Shown here piece by piece: positions 21,751-32,975 of a stretch of DNA of 64,000 bases (positions are counted from its first letter, which is position 1; each line of letters opens with the position of its first letter). The translations under genes were made by a program, and so were the position numbers. The notes beneath the pieces were generated by a model. The model made no database searches. It saw only the letters and a program-made list of their open reading frames with translations, and was not told the origin of the DNA. This DNA comes from Sambucus nigra (lineage: Eukaryota; Streptophyta; Magnoliopsida; Dipsacales; Adoxaceae), in the NCBI GenBank assembly GCA_949130495.1, contig OX422210.1:496845760-496909759 (forward strand), given 5' to 3'.

Positions 21751-23655
21751 GAGCAAATAACCCATGCAGATGGCAAGATAGCAATTTTACCTCTGATACC
21801 ATCGGGGTTTTACTCTAATATATATATGTGCAACACTCAACTGCGAGTTTCTCTTCAAATTCGAAAAAAGTCATGTACGGGACTTGGTACCGAATACATC
21901 AGTATCGACGATGACTTTGTAACTATAAGTTTATTTTCTACATAAACAACCTCATATTCTTAACATCATCATCATAACTAAACGTAAAGAACATGTATCT
22001 ACGTCAGAAGGCTAAAAGAGAAAAAGCAACCATTTTTATACACTCATTTATAATATAATGACCAAATACTCAATCGAAAGTTAACACCGCCCATTTGCAA
22101 GGTTTGTACGTAAGTAGAAAAATTATCAATTTATCAAAAATTATCCCTAAGAGTACGTATACTTTACATCTTATTCAAAGCTTCATATTGTTGCACCTCA
22201 AACAACTAATTGCAATAAATACCATGGGGTTTAAAAATCAAACTCTCTCACTCTTACTTTTAAATCATTTCCTATTTTCCTCACCTATTAAAAGGAAATG
22301 GGTGGCATGAAAAATTACTCACATGTTGTATGCTTACTTAGCATATTTTATTTGTTTCATTAAAGATTTGAAATAAAGTAGTAAAGTATCGTACCTAATC
22401 GTATTAACATCATAAACAAATTTCATCTTAAAACCTGAATTACATCATAATCAACATTGGAAGGATTATTTGAAAAATTGGTCTATATTATTAGGAATTA
22501 ACATTTAATAAAGTCCATCCAAATTAGTATAAAGAAAATCATACAATGAAAGAAATAGACATATAAATGCAGTCGACCAAATATCTAATAATGTTACTAT
22601 ATTGAATGATATTATTTTCTTACCATAAACAAAACTAAAATGGCCATATCTTGATTGACTTTATACATTTCTCCAAAATACTTTCCTATACACACACAAA
22701 TCTATTCGTATACCTACCCAAATATACAAACACGGAGAGGCTCGTTAACCCATAAAACTAAACGAAAGAAATGGTTGTCAAAACTAGTCATTATTGTACT
22801 CGAATAAAATTTGTATAACTATAAATAAGTGCAAGAGATGGAAACAAAAATGTGCGTATTCAAATTTGATGAATTTTATAGTTCAACCATCACTGCTCAC
22901 ACAGAGTCTATGATATCAGTATAGTTTTGCATGGAACAAACACAAAAATGCCTAAAACTTTGTTTAATATCATCACATACACACATGTGAGACATTTAAT
23001 AACCTCTATTGAGCGTTTCCACATTCACATCATGTGCATATTCTATACTTTTATACATAATATTTAAAATATGTGACCATCAAGAAAAGAGTTGAAGCAT
23101 GAACTATAATAAAATGGAATTATTAAAATTGAAGAAATAAATAAGGAGAAGACCTAAATCAATCATTCTAACCAAATAAAAGTATAAACCTTTGATCGAT
23201 TGATTCTTTAGCAGACCACACTACATTACATAATGCATAATCTCTGGAAACTGAATCTCAAGATACACAAAAAAATAACCCAATTGAGAGATCAACTTTC
23301 TTCAATTAAAGTGAAACTCAGAACTTATTTTTTTTAATTCCATGGCGATAATTTTTAAATTCTTTAAAAATGCAATAAAGTGGAAAATCATAATTTTAGA
23401 CTTACTTAATAAATGAACAAAAAAAATTAAAGATAAAAAAATTAAGGTTTTTATTTTGCATCAGTGTGGAAACTAAAATCAGTGTTCAGATGCGTTCAGA
23501 TCAAGATATTTGTTCAAATGAAAAATCATTGTGTATGTCTGTGTGCATGCGTGAGACAGATAATGAGAAACTACACATATTCTGGTGATAATTTTGGGTG
23601 GGATCAATGGGAGGACGTGAGCGGAGGGAGAGGTAGGGGAGAAGTAGAGGGTCAT
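21391..23655. other. AT-rich spacer without recognisable genes
   Basis: Only short open frames without family resemblance occur here. The stretch contains a compound microsatellite and a stray CCTCTGATACCA (about 21789) that resembles a reversed iMet primer site but has no LTR pair. The last bases, GTCAT (23651-23655), form the target site of the LARD nest. Confidence 0.5.
21667..21744. repeat. Compound microsatellite (CT)n(AC)n(TA)n
   Basis: About five CT, eleven AC and more than twenty TA dinucleotides follow one another without interruption. Such loci are length-polymorphic, and this one also creates a spurious open frame on the minus strand. Confidence 0.95.
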
Positions 23656-25532
23656 TGTAATACCCCGTATTTTTACGTATATTTAATTTATTACGTAATT
23701 ATGGAAATATGGATTAATTAATTTAAGAGAGAAAATTTAATTTATAATTAATCCGACTTAATGGTAATATTTACTAACGTGACGAGAGTTAGTAGTTATT
23801 GAAAATGATTATGTTGAAATCATGTAAGTAATAATTATGTTGCACATTACATAATGAGTAATGTAATAGACAGTTTTGGAAATAATATTATGGTTGGGAT
23901 GAGATACACGACAGTCAAGATATAATTATTTGGGACGCACGAATGAGTCGCGTCACTGGTATGTATTTGGGGGTTAAAAAAATATATTATTTTTATATAA
24001 CTCAAATGACTATTTTGAGCGTGCCAGAGTGTCCGTACGGGTCGAAATAGTCAGAAAACACTACTTGGGTATTTTATTTGGAGTCCGGGGCATTTTAGCC
24101 CAAAACGACACCCGAAGGGGTATTTTGGTCTTTTGGGATTTTTGTGTAATTAGATGGACAAAAATTGGGTTCATTAAAAGCATTGAGGGTTAGTGGTCTG
24201 TCATTTCCACCTTACGTGAGGAAAAGAGAAAAAGAGAGAGAGAACCAAGGAAGATGAAGACTCCATTGGAGCCTTAAGCCAAGAACTCAAGTTTTCACAC
24301 CAAAAAGAACACCAACGTGTAGATCGTGTCAAGAGGATCATTCCCATATCAATATCAGCCCAAGAATCAAAAGTTCATTCCGAGGCAAGTGTTTATCTTG
24401 CGAGTTTATTTACCATATATTGTTCTTGTTAAACTCTGTTCATGATTTAGATAATAAATGATGGAAATTTGGTTTTCATTAGGTTTAATCGTAGAAGAAC
24501 ATTAGATTTTGGTGATGGATTGCATGTAGAGGATTTACCCCATTTTTAGAATATTAAATCTGGAATTTTATATACAAATCACGAATTAAATTTAAGGATT
24601 TGAAATACCTAAAGTGATGGCTGAATTATATGAGGAATTCTTAGAGATTTTTTTAATTATTGGCTTCCCTTTTGAAAACATAAAGATTTCAAGACTAATT
24701 TGTGTTAGAAATTGGACCATAATGATTAGGGTTAGTTTAGAAACATTTAAACTGATGTTGGACGAAATTTGGATTGAGTTTGAGGTTTGAAATGTTGAAA
24801 AAAATTGAAATTTGGAAGAACTGGGCCTGTTCGGAATTTTCGTTAGTAGACCTACCCAGGTTGTTCTAACGAGACTTCTAACGACCTTTCTAATGAGTTA
24901 CTGAGTTCGTTCAAAGTAGTAACTTCGTTCGAATGACCTCATTCGAACGAGAATCCTGTAACTTCTAACGAGATTGCAGAATGGGTTTTCAGGTTTGGTT
25001 GGGTTAGAAACCATTCTAGGGTTGTCGAAATGAGTGTATTAACTTACGTGAGTAATGGGTGGCTTAAATTCCAAAGTTTTAGAGGAATTAGGGTGTAAAT
25101 GGTCCTCGAGGTATCGAGTTTGTGCGAAAACCCTAAGAGAGAGTGTAAGTCCTAGGGAGAATATATCTATATGAATATCGTGGAGAGTGAGGGCATTAAC
25201 ATTTCGTACGGATTATAGTATTTGGGTTATGTGAGTACCTTTTAATGTATATAAGTTGTGTGTATGATTATTACTTGGAATATCATGTGTATGACATACC
25301 TAGCTACTGGCTATCGAACGGGGGTTAATGCGTTGTGGACGACCATATCTTGTGTGCCTTTGGGGGATTTTGAGTCGTGGCTTTAGAGCATGGAACCTAG
25401 GTACGGGCTATCTGTGAGAATTATAGTGATGACGGTTGTATGGGTGCGTAGGTATGTGTGAAGCCCAAAGGCTTGGAACTATGTTCGCTTCCAATATGTG
25501 TATATGTTTCATCGGTTCTTGAGAGAATGAAC
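23656..25532 (+). repeat. 5' LTR of the outer LARD, first segment
   Basis: The segment starts TGTAATACCCCGTA and aligns with 41316-43164. It breaks in GAGAGAATGAAC, the target of the inner LARD. The intact site is seen at about 43151-43164 (GAGAGATTAAACC) in the 3' LTR. A cluster of GTTCGAAC-type palindromes lies at about 24866-24975, roughly 1.2 kb from the LTR start. Confidence 0.88.
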
Positions 25533-28500
25533 TGTAATACCCCGTATTTTTATAGCTTTTAAATTATGGGATTTATTAAATTTAATTGAGATAAATTAAT
25601 TTAATTTTAATCCGGAATGTTGTTTTAAATATTTACTAGCGTGACGAGAGTTAGTAATTATTGGAAATTTGTTATTTGTTGAATATTACTGGATGAGTAT
25701 AGTAATATATGAGATTTATTTTTATAAAATTTTCATGTGTGAATAAAATGACAATTGTGGAAATTTAAGTCGGGACGCGCCTGTGTCGTGTCGGGACTAA
25801 AAGTGGATTAATAAAAGTGAATATTTTATAGGTTGTTCGTATGGTCGTTTTGAGTGCGCCAATGCGTCCGGAAGGGTCGAGATAGTTAGAAAAGTGTACC
25901 CGGGGGTTTAGTTTGGGTCTCGGGGCGTTTTTAGGCCTAATTAGTACCCCGGGAGGGCGTTTTGGACATTTCGCAACTATGGGAAATTAAACCCACGAAT
26001 TTTATAGGGTTATATCAGATGGAAAATGTCATCTTTTAGGGTTAACACAACCTAATACTAATGACAGCCATTGGAGAGGAAGAGGAGAAGCTCTCCAAGG
26101 AGTTCTAGGCCAAGAACACCTCCGATTGCACCGCCGTCACCACCAACGCGTAGATCGCGCGATGGGGAACACAACCACATCAAAATCGTCCGCAAATCAG
26201 AACTGAGATTTTTTTCAGGCAAGTATCTATCTTGCTTTTATCAAGTTAATGCATCCTTTTATATTAGTCTTAGGTTGATTAGATTAGTATTCTTGAAGAA
26301 AAACATAAATTGGTGACACAAATTGCATGTTATAATGTTAGAGATCATATTTCTGGAAACCCATTTCACATATAAAGGATGAGCCACGAAATTCCATGAA
26401 ATTAGAGATAGAAAATCTGGAAAAATAATGAAAGATATTAAGTTAAAAGAAATATTAGGGTTCATAAGAATTATGTAGAATTTGCCCCTTTTTAACCCAT
26501 GATTCTTGAGGAAAATTCGCATGTGTTACGTAGGAAATTGTTTAAATGGGTATACAACACTTATAGTATAATTGATTGGGAGTTTGGGACTGTAACATGA
26601 TGATTTGAAGGAGTTTTGGGTGAGAATCCCGTAATTGGGTTGGCTGCAGAATCTGCATAACTGCTTGATCGATCGATCGAACACTGAGCATCGATCGATC
26701 GAAGGTTCGATCGATCGACCCCTTTCATCGATCGATCGACCCTCCTGGGGAAAACTAATTTTTTTCTCGTGTTAGCTTAATCCGATTATATGCGTGGTAA
26801 ACCTTGGTTAGGGTTGCTAGAATATAATGGAATATAAAGAGGACCAGTAGGGTCAAGAGAAATCCCATAAAGTGGAACTTTAATGTATGGAAGAAAAGGG
26901 TAAACGGGGAGACTTTCAGACTTAAGAAATCATACGTGTGGTGATTAAATAATCGGAACATCCATTAAGTTGGATTAGAAGGCAAGAGAGGGCCTACTGA
27001 AATTGCACTTAGATAACGGAAATACTTCGAGAGACGAGAAGTGAGTTAACAATGACTTAATTACGAGAATAAAGAAGAATGAGGTCGTTATACGATATAT
27101 TTGAGTAAAACGTGTAATAATGGATAATGATAATTTTGGGTCGTGAGAGTACCTAATTTAATCATGTGGATGTGAATACATATTTATATATGACGGTGTG
27201 ATTGTGCATATATATTATTTTTGTGTAAAAATCGTACCCGCGCTACTTGCTATCCCTAAGGTTATCGTGCTGGGACAGTCTTATCTCGATGTGACCGTTA
27301 TGGGGGATATTGACTCGTACCCTAGAAGATAGACATCATTGGTATAGGCTATCGGATCGATAGTTCAGACGGTCCTAAGAGGCGTGAGGGTATGTACTGA
27401 CCTCTTAGAGACTTGGAATCTATGCTTCGCATCAATGTTGTTTGTGTTTGTGTTAATACAGTTCGAGAGTGATTCCGAACTAGTATTTCCCTTAGTTTGT
27501 GTGATACGGGGACTTGATAGCAGAGTATGCCAGCACCATAGATTTTATGTGGGGTGCTGTTAGTATATATATAATTTATGAGTGATTGGTATATATATAC
27601 TTATATATGGAAGTCTAGCACCATAGATTTTATGTGGGGTGATGTTGGTATATATATATATTATACAAGAAATAAATATATATATACGTGTAACTATATG
27701 AGAACCTTCTACTGAGTAAAATAGTAGATAAGGAAAGTGAAATTTAATCAGCTTCATTATAAGCATTCAGAAACGTTATAATAATACGGAATTATTCTAA
27801 ATAACGTAAGAAATCTTGAAGAGTTAGATTTTCTAAATGTGAATAGCATAACCTTAATTCCACATGTATAAACTTATGGAGAATAAGTTAGAGAGAGAGA
27901 TGGGGTTCCTTAGTATGATAGATGTGCACACTAGATGAGAGGTGAGAATTCTCAAGAGAGGGTTGCATACTAATATGACTGTTGCATTAGCCGGTAGCAT
28001 TTTAAATACTTGCTAAACTATTTTTGAAACTACTTCACATTCGGGCTCTGACCCGTTTGTTGTGACCTCTTCTCTCTTGTGTAAATATATATATATGTAT
28101 TACAGGTGCCCAGCCACAGGGGCGTCTTACTTGGAATTCTTGGGATGGAGCGCGCTGTAGCTTTTGTGGGAGTTGCAGGCCATTGATTAGACGACCTCAT
28201 TATTGACTCTACTCCTAGTTCGGTTTTATCCAGCAGTGGAATGAGTCGCCCTCTTTCTATTATTTAGTTGGTATTGTCAGAGACTGTAATTCTTTTTACT
28301 TCCATCATCTTTATTTCGGGATTTATTACTGTCAGGATGTTTTCCTTTAGTGTTTTAAATGTTGGGATTATTTATTGATGGTTCAATTCTGGAATGTTCA
28401 TTTCTATTCTCATTATTAATGTGTGACTTTTAAAAATGTAAATGGTTAAAGGTTTTATAATTGGATTTAATAGAATGGAAATAAAGTTTGAAATGGTTTT

Positions 28501-28642
28501 GACACTTAGCTTAATTATTTAGGGTGTTTAAATTGGAAAAGTATTTTAACGACAGTGATGCTAAGAATGAACCAACTGTTCACCTTGATTTTTATTTAAT
28601 AAAGGAGTGATCGCCCGGTATTTAATTAGGCGGGGTGTCACA
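25533..28642 (+). repeat. 5' LTR of the inner LARD (3110 bp)
   Basis: The LTR runs from TGTAATACCCCGTA to GGCGGGGTGTCACA. From the start it contains a GTGACGAGAGTTAGTA block, a GC-rich segment (about 25850-25970), a purine-rich GAGGAAGAGGAGAAGC segment, a CAGGCAAGT motif (26216-26224), the TCGATCGATCGA array, and finally a pyrimidine-rich TTACAG site (28105) before GTGCCCAGCCACAGG. The same order is found in the sister family. Confidence 0.9.
26669..26739 (+). repeat. Array of four palindromic TCGATCGATCGA motifs
   Basis: Exact 12-bp palindromes start at 26669, 26691, 26707 and 26728, about two helical turns apart in three of four positions. The 3' LTR keeps three (34110, 34132, 34148). The sister LARD has TCGTTCGAACGA motifs at the matching LTR offset. 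The arrangement suggests protein-binding sites, but no factor can be named. Confidence 0.85.
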
Positions 28643-31600
28643 GGTGGTATCAGAGCATCAGGTTCTAGTGTCCTTAGGATCTGTACGGCTTATTATGCTT
28701 TCAGCGTTGCTTTGTTTGTTATAGAGCCCTATGTTTAGGATTGTCGATTCCTTTGACGAGATTTCGTTCTCCTGCTATAATGTGTATACACTAGTGAATT
28801 CTAATTTCGTTCGTATGTGTGCATGTGCCGAGCGATGACGGATGTCAGAAGAGGACCGTTAAGCGTACATCAGGAGGCAGGGCTCAGTTGAGATTATGAT
28901 ATTTATCCGAGGATGATGACCGTAGTCGAGGTCACCTCCATTATGGCACGATAAGCCACGACTAGAAAGGCGACTAAGGTGCAGCAATGATTTTCAAATG
29001 TTGTTATAGTCAAATGAGGTGCGAGGGTAAACTTACCCAACGTATTACCAAAACGTGTAGAGACTGTCAGTGGGAAATTTTAGAAACGCAAAAATTGTAT
29101 GTGTTTACCAAAGGAGGTAAAGTATCCAAAGGCGTAAATATAGGACGGAGTGTGGCAAACTAAAAGTGAAAATTTAGAGAAAATTTTCTTGGCTTTCGGG
29201 ATGAAATTATAATGGTTGGAGTCAACCACCAATTTTAGAAGTGGAATGCTATGCCTATAGGAGAACCTTAGGTATAGTGTTGACCGTATGTTCCTTCCTC
29301 AACTGTTCAGGATGAGAAGCAAACGTGATTCTGAACTCATCGCAGGAGGGCATGACACAAGTCCAATTATGGATATGAATCTTAACCATTAGCGAATTTT
29401 GTATCGGAAGATGTAGATACAAGTGGGGGAAACAACTCTGAGTGGGAGATCGACACTTAGTAATAGTTGATAACACTCAAAGAGGTAATTCTGATGGACG
29501 AACGATTCAGAGGTTGACATTGTCATATTTTGTCAAAATAGATGATAACGCTTCTTTGTGGGGGAAGTTAAAGGAATCGAAGAATTTAGTCGAGAATAAG
29601 ACTGAATACAACGGTGGTGGTATAGCACCACAAAAGGATGTGGATACACATCGGGAAAACAATTTAAATGCTTCAGATAGTTAAATTCTTACCAAGTGAT
29701 GGTAAATTCAGTAAGTACTATTATAGATAGTAACATGATCTTTATGGCCTAAAAAGATAAGGGAACAACCGGGATGGCTAACAGGAATCGAGTCTACTAA
29801 AGTCCGAGAGAAGGACAATCCTAACCTGGTTAGTAGGACAGGTGATAAGTGGATTATGTGTTGAGATATTTTGGTGCGGAGTGAAATTGCTCGCGATAAT
29901 ATGTTCCAAAGTGAGAAAAATGGACAAGAATACGGTGCCTAGTAAAGGACGACGATTAAAAATAACTTTGTTTTGGTTTGGGCAGACGTGTTTCGTCCGA
30001 AAACCATTTGCGCAGTCAAGACGATTGCCAGGATGGAAGTGTAAGTTGTATCCTCAGAGGATGCGGCGTGTTTATGTGACACGAGCGAGTCACCATATTT
30101 TGTTCATTGCTAGATTAGCATGTGAGACGAGCTTAATGCATATCATTATAAACGTTATTAAAATGTGAATATTTTTCCCTAGTGTAGCGGGATTTTTCTT
30201 TAGTGCTATCCGCGAAGGATAAATGAGTATATTAACAGTGTTTTATACTTTATTGAGGTTACTCGTTGTAGTGATACGATACACGAGTATGATATTATCT
30301 TTGTTAAAATGTTATAGAAATGGTTAGTACGATAGTGGGCATTTATTGCAAGGCTATCGGAGTGGTTGCATTAGTGCAACATGTTTTATGTTTATTTTGG
30401 CAAGGCTTTACCTGTAAGAAGGTTGGACTTGCACTTATATTATCTATCCAAGGGACTTTGGAGGAGATAGTGGGCTCGAGATATTCGATGCCAATGTATG
30501 TATAGACTTTGTCAGTATGATTCGGTATGTATCGGGACTTACCGTTGAGCGAAAAGATTTGACGCAGTATTATGTTTGGCACTCCGGACTTAGTGATAGG
30601 GAGAGTGCATTGTTATATTTATCCTTTAGAGATGTGGGAGTTAATAGTTATACCCCTATTATTAGGGAAGGGAATTTCGATAATTCCGATCGTATGTATT
30701 CGAGGTTTATAGAATGAAATTACCATCAACCAATACGATAGTGAAATTGGTGAAACGTTCTTTGTTAAGCATAATTACGGGAGAAATTGTAATTTTTCTG
30801 TCAAGGGATGGAATAAAAGGGGTATATACTATGGACAGAGGACCTAACGGATTTCGATGACCGACAAAGCTAGGTAGTATTGTATCGGGGGGGTTCCTTG
30901 TTTGGATTTCGCTTTGCGAGACATTCCACGCATGAAACTTAGCGTAAGGTTGGAAATAGGGAGGCGTTTGGTCACTATTCCATGAGTTAGGTACCCTGGT
31001 CGAAATAGGATCAAGTAATTATGTATGTAAGTTGGAAGTTGAATTTTGTTTTAAGGTCATTGGAGCCGGATTTTTGTGGTAGAAGAGCATTGAAAGTTAT
31101 CCCCACGAGTTGAGGGGTGGAACGATGATAAGGAGAATTTAAGAATTTTGATTCCTAGGGTGATTGAGAGTACCCAAATGTCGTAACCGCGTTCAAAACA
31201 CAAGGTGAATAAAGAGTTGGAATGATTTTTAGCTTGGATTATCCGAAAAGAACTTTATATTATACAAAAGAGATGGCCTGTAATTATTTTGATGAATAGA
31301 GCGTTAGTGATTTATTTTGGTTGTCGTACCTATTTGGGAAAATTGTTGTACTTGTCTGAGGAAGGTTGAGAATTTTTATTCCTCTTTTATTGTCATAGAA
31401 TTTTTATTCCTTCTATTTCGATGAATTCAGTTAATCCTACATAAGAGTAGCCCCCGTTCGCTCTCCCAGGGCGGTCGGGGTGTTGCAAAAATGTGGGCAT
31501 CTGGGTTAGCTGCATTTAAAATAGTCCGAGTCGAAGGGACGTGGTAATAGACGTATGAAATATATGTTTGTGGGACTAGTATAACGAAATGGAAGGGATA

Positions 31601-32975
31601 TAGTGGATTAAACATCACATGAGGGGCGATAATCCATACATAAGTGTGCAATGAGAATAGCACGCCCTAACTTAATTGGAACGTTGTGGGAAGCCATTCA
31701 AGAATTGGCATTCCTTGAATATAGTAGAATTTAATTGTTATGAAGCACACCCGGAGCGGAGTTGTTATTAGTCAAGAGTGAGAGCGACTTGCACATACAA
31801 AGAGTAATGATGTTAGTATAGTATAAGAGATCCAGAAGTGCGCTTCGTGAAGAGAAGAGCACGGGTCGGAACTTTCGGCATACTCCAAGGAAGGAAGGGG
31901 AGTATTACGTGTCACTTAATGTGAGACATTTCAAGGGAAGAATCGATGTTTAGCGAGACGTAGTGATTAGTCTCTACATGCACTGCCCATAGGTGAGGTT
32001 TGGTTGAAAGAGGAGAATCAACCAAAGAATTTTGGTGTTTATCAAAAATTCCTGAAATTGGAAGAGGTTGGTAAAGTCGGTAAAGTTCTTGGATGGGTTG
32101 CCATCCTCAAAACAAGATCAAGGGTTTATCCCGAACATGTGAATTAAGTCGCCGAGAAGGAAGTGATTGATATTCCTTTGGGCTGGCTTACAATATTAAC
32201 TAGTATGCCCCAGACTTCCTTTGAAAGGAAGGATCGCGCCAGTGCATGGTCCGACGCAGTATAAATTTCTGAATCAGGATGAGATTGGTGAATCCCACCT
32301 TTGATATGGGATTTCAGGAACCAACGGAGATAAGATTTCGTTTCGAGTAGGATGTATCACCCTTAGCCAGGGAATAAGCGCATGGTGATTAAAGATTAGT
32401 GGAGCCACGTGAAGGAAATTTTGGAATCTTGGTACGATGATTTCAAGTATGCTCTATAGAAGCACTCATACCTGTTTGTCGCGTACGAGGTACTTATTAA
32501 GGTTTTGTTATGGAAGAACCTCGACTATTCTCCTTCCGTATGTTTAGAGGAGAGTAGATAATCAGAATTTTTGATCGGTCGAGAAATTATCCGATATCTA
32601 TGGTAGAATTCCACGACTGTTTTAGGCAGTCAGGAGTGGTTAAATGTTCGTATGATCTTCTCAGAATGGGATTTTTGTGTATGAATAAATACGAGTAGTT
32701 TGTCATGTAGTGAGGTGCGACCTCGTAATGATAGTGAGATAATGGAATTTATAATGTATAGGCGTGACCTATGCGAATGTTGTCGGTTGGGAGCACAATG
32801 TGAAGTGTCTCCAAAGAGAATGAAAAACAATGTTACTGTGAAGAAAGGGCTATAGTGATTGAGCGCGGTAATGTGTAGTTAGTTTATGTACGGAAAAGGA
32901 TATCTAGAATTGTGCTACCTGGTAGGCCTGATTTTCCGAATTTCGGGACGAAATTCCGTTATTAGGGGGGAAGTA
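28643..32975 (+). other. Non-coding interior of the inner LARD
   Basis: The interior starts with a perfect iMet primer site (TGGTATCAGAGC, 28645-28656) and ends with TTTCGGGACGAAATTCC plus the polypurine tract AGGGGGGAAG (32964-32973). Open frames are all short and show no gag, protease, polymerase or integrase motif. Nevertheless it aligns over its length with the outer element's interior. Examples are ATAGAGCCCTATGTTTAGGA (28724, 37204), GGGGGTTCCTTGTTTGGATT (30889, 39300), and CACGCATGAAACTTAG followed by GTAAGGTTGGAA (about 30928, 39338). Such conservation without protein suggests retained RNA functions such as dimerisation and packaging; this is inference. Confidence 0.82.
28645..28656 (+). 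other. Primer binding site of the inner LARD (tRNA-iMet)
   Basis: TGGTATCAGAGC occurs two bases after the 5' LTR, a perfect match to the plant initiator-methionine primer site. Confidence 0.9.

Noticed and set aside
21591..21776. Minus-strand frame rich in Ile-Tyr and Val-Cys repeats
   Set aside because: It is created by the AC/TA microsatellite.
21780..21800. CCTCTGATACCA resembling a reversed tRNA-iMet primer site
   Set aside because: No LTR pair, polypurine tract or coding remnant was found around it, so an element cannot be supported.
26071..26316. Small Arg/Ser/Pro-rich frame starting MERKRRSSPRSSRP, repeated at 33514
   Set aside because: The repetition only reflects the two LTR copies. 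The sister LARD lacks it at the homologous position, so it is not conserved as protein; at most an upstream frame in a leader.
29842..30168. Frames of 60-108 residues in the LARD interiors
   Set aside because: Not matched by collinear frames in the sister interior and without gag or pol motifs.
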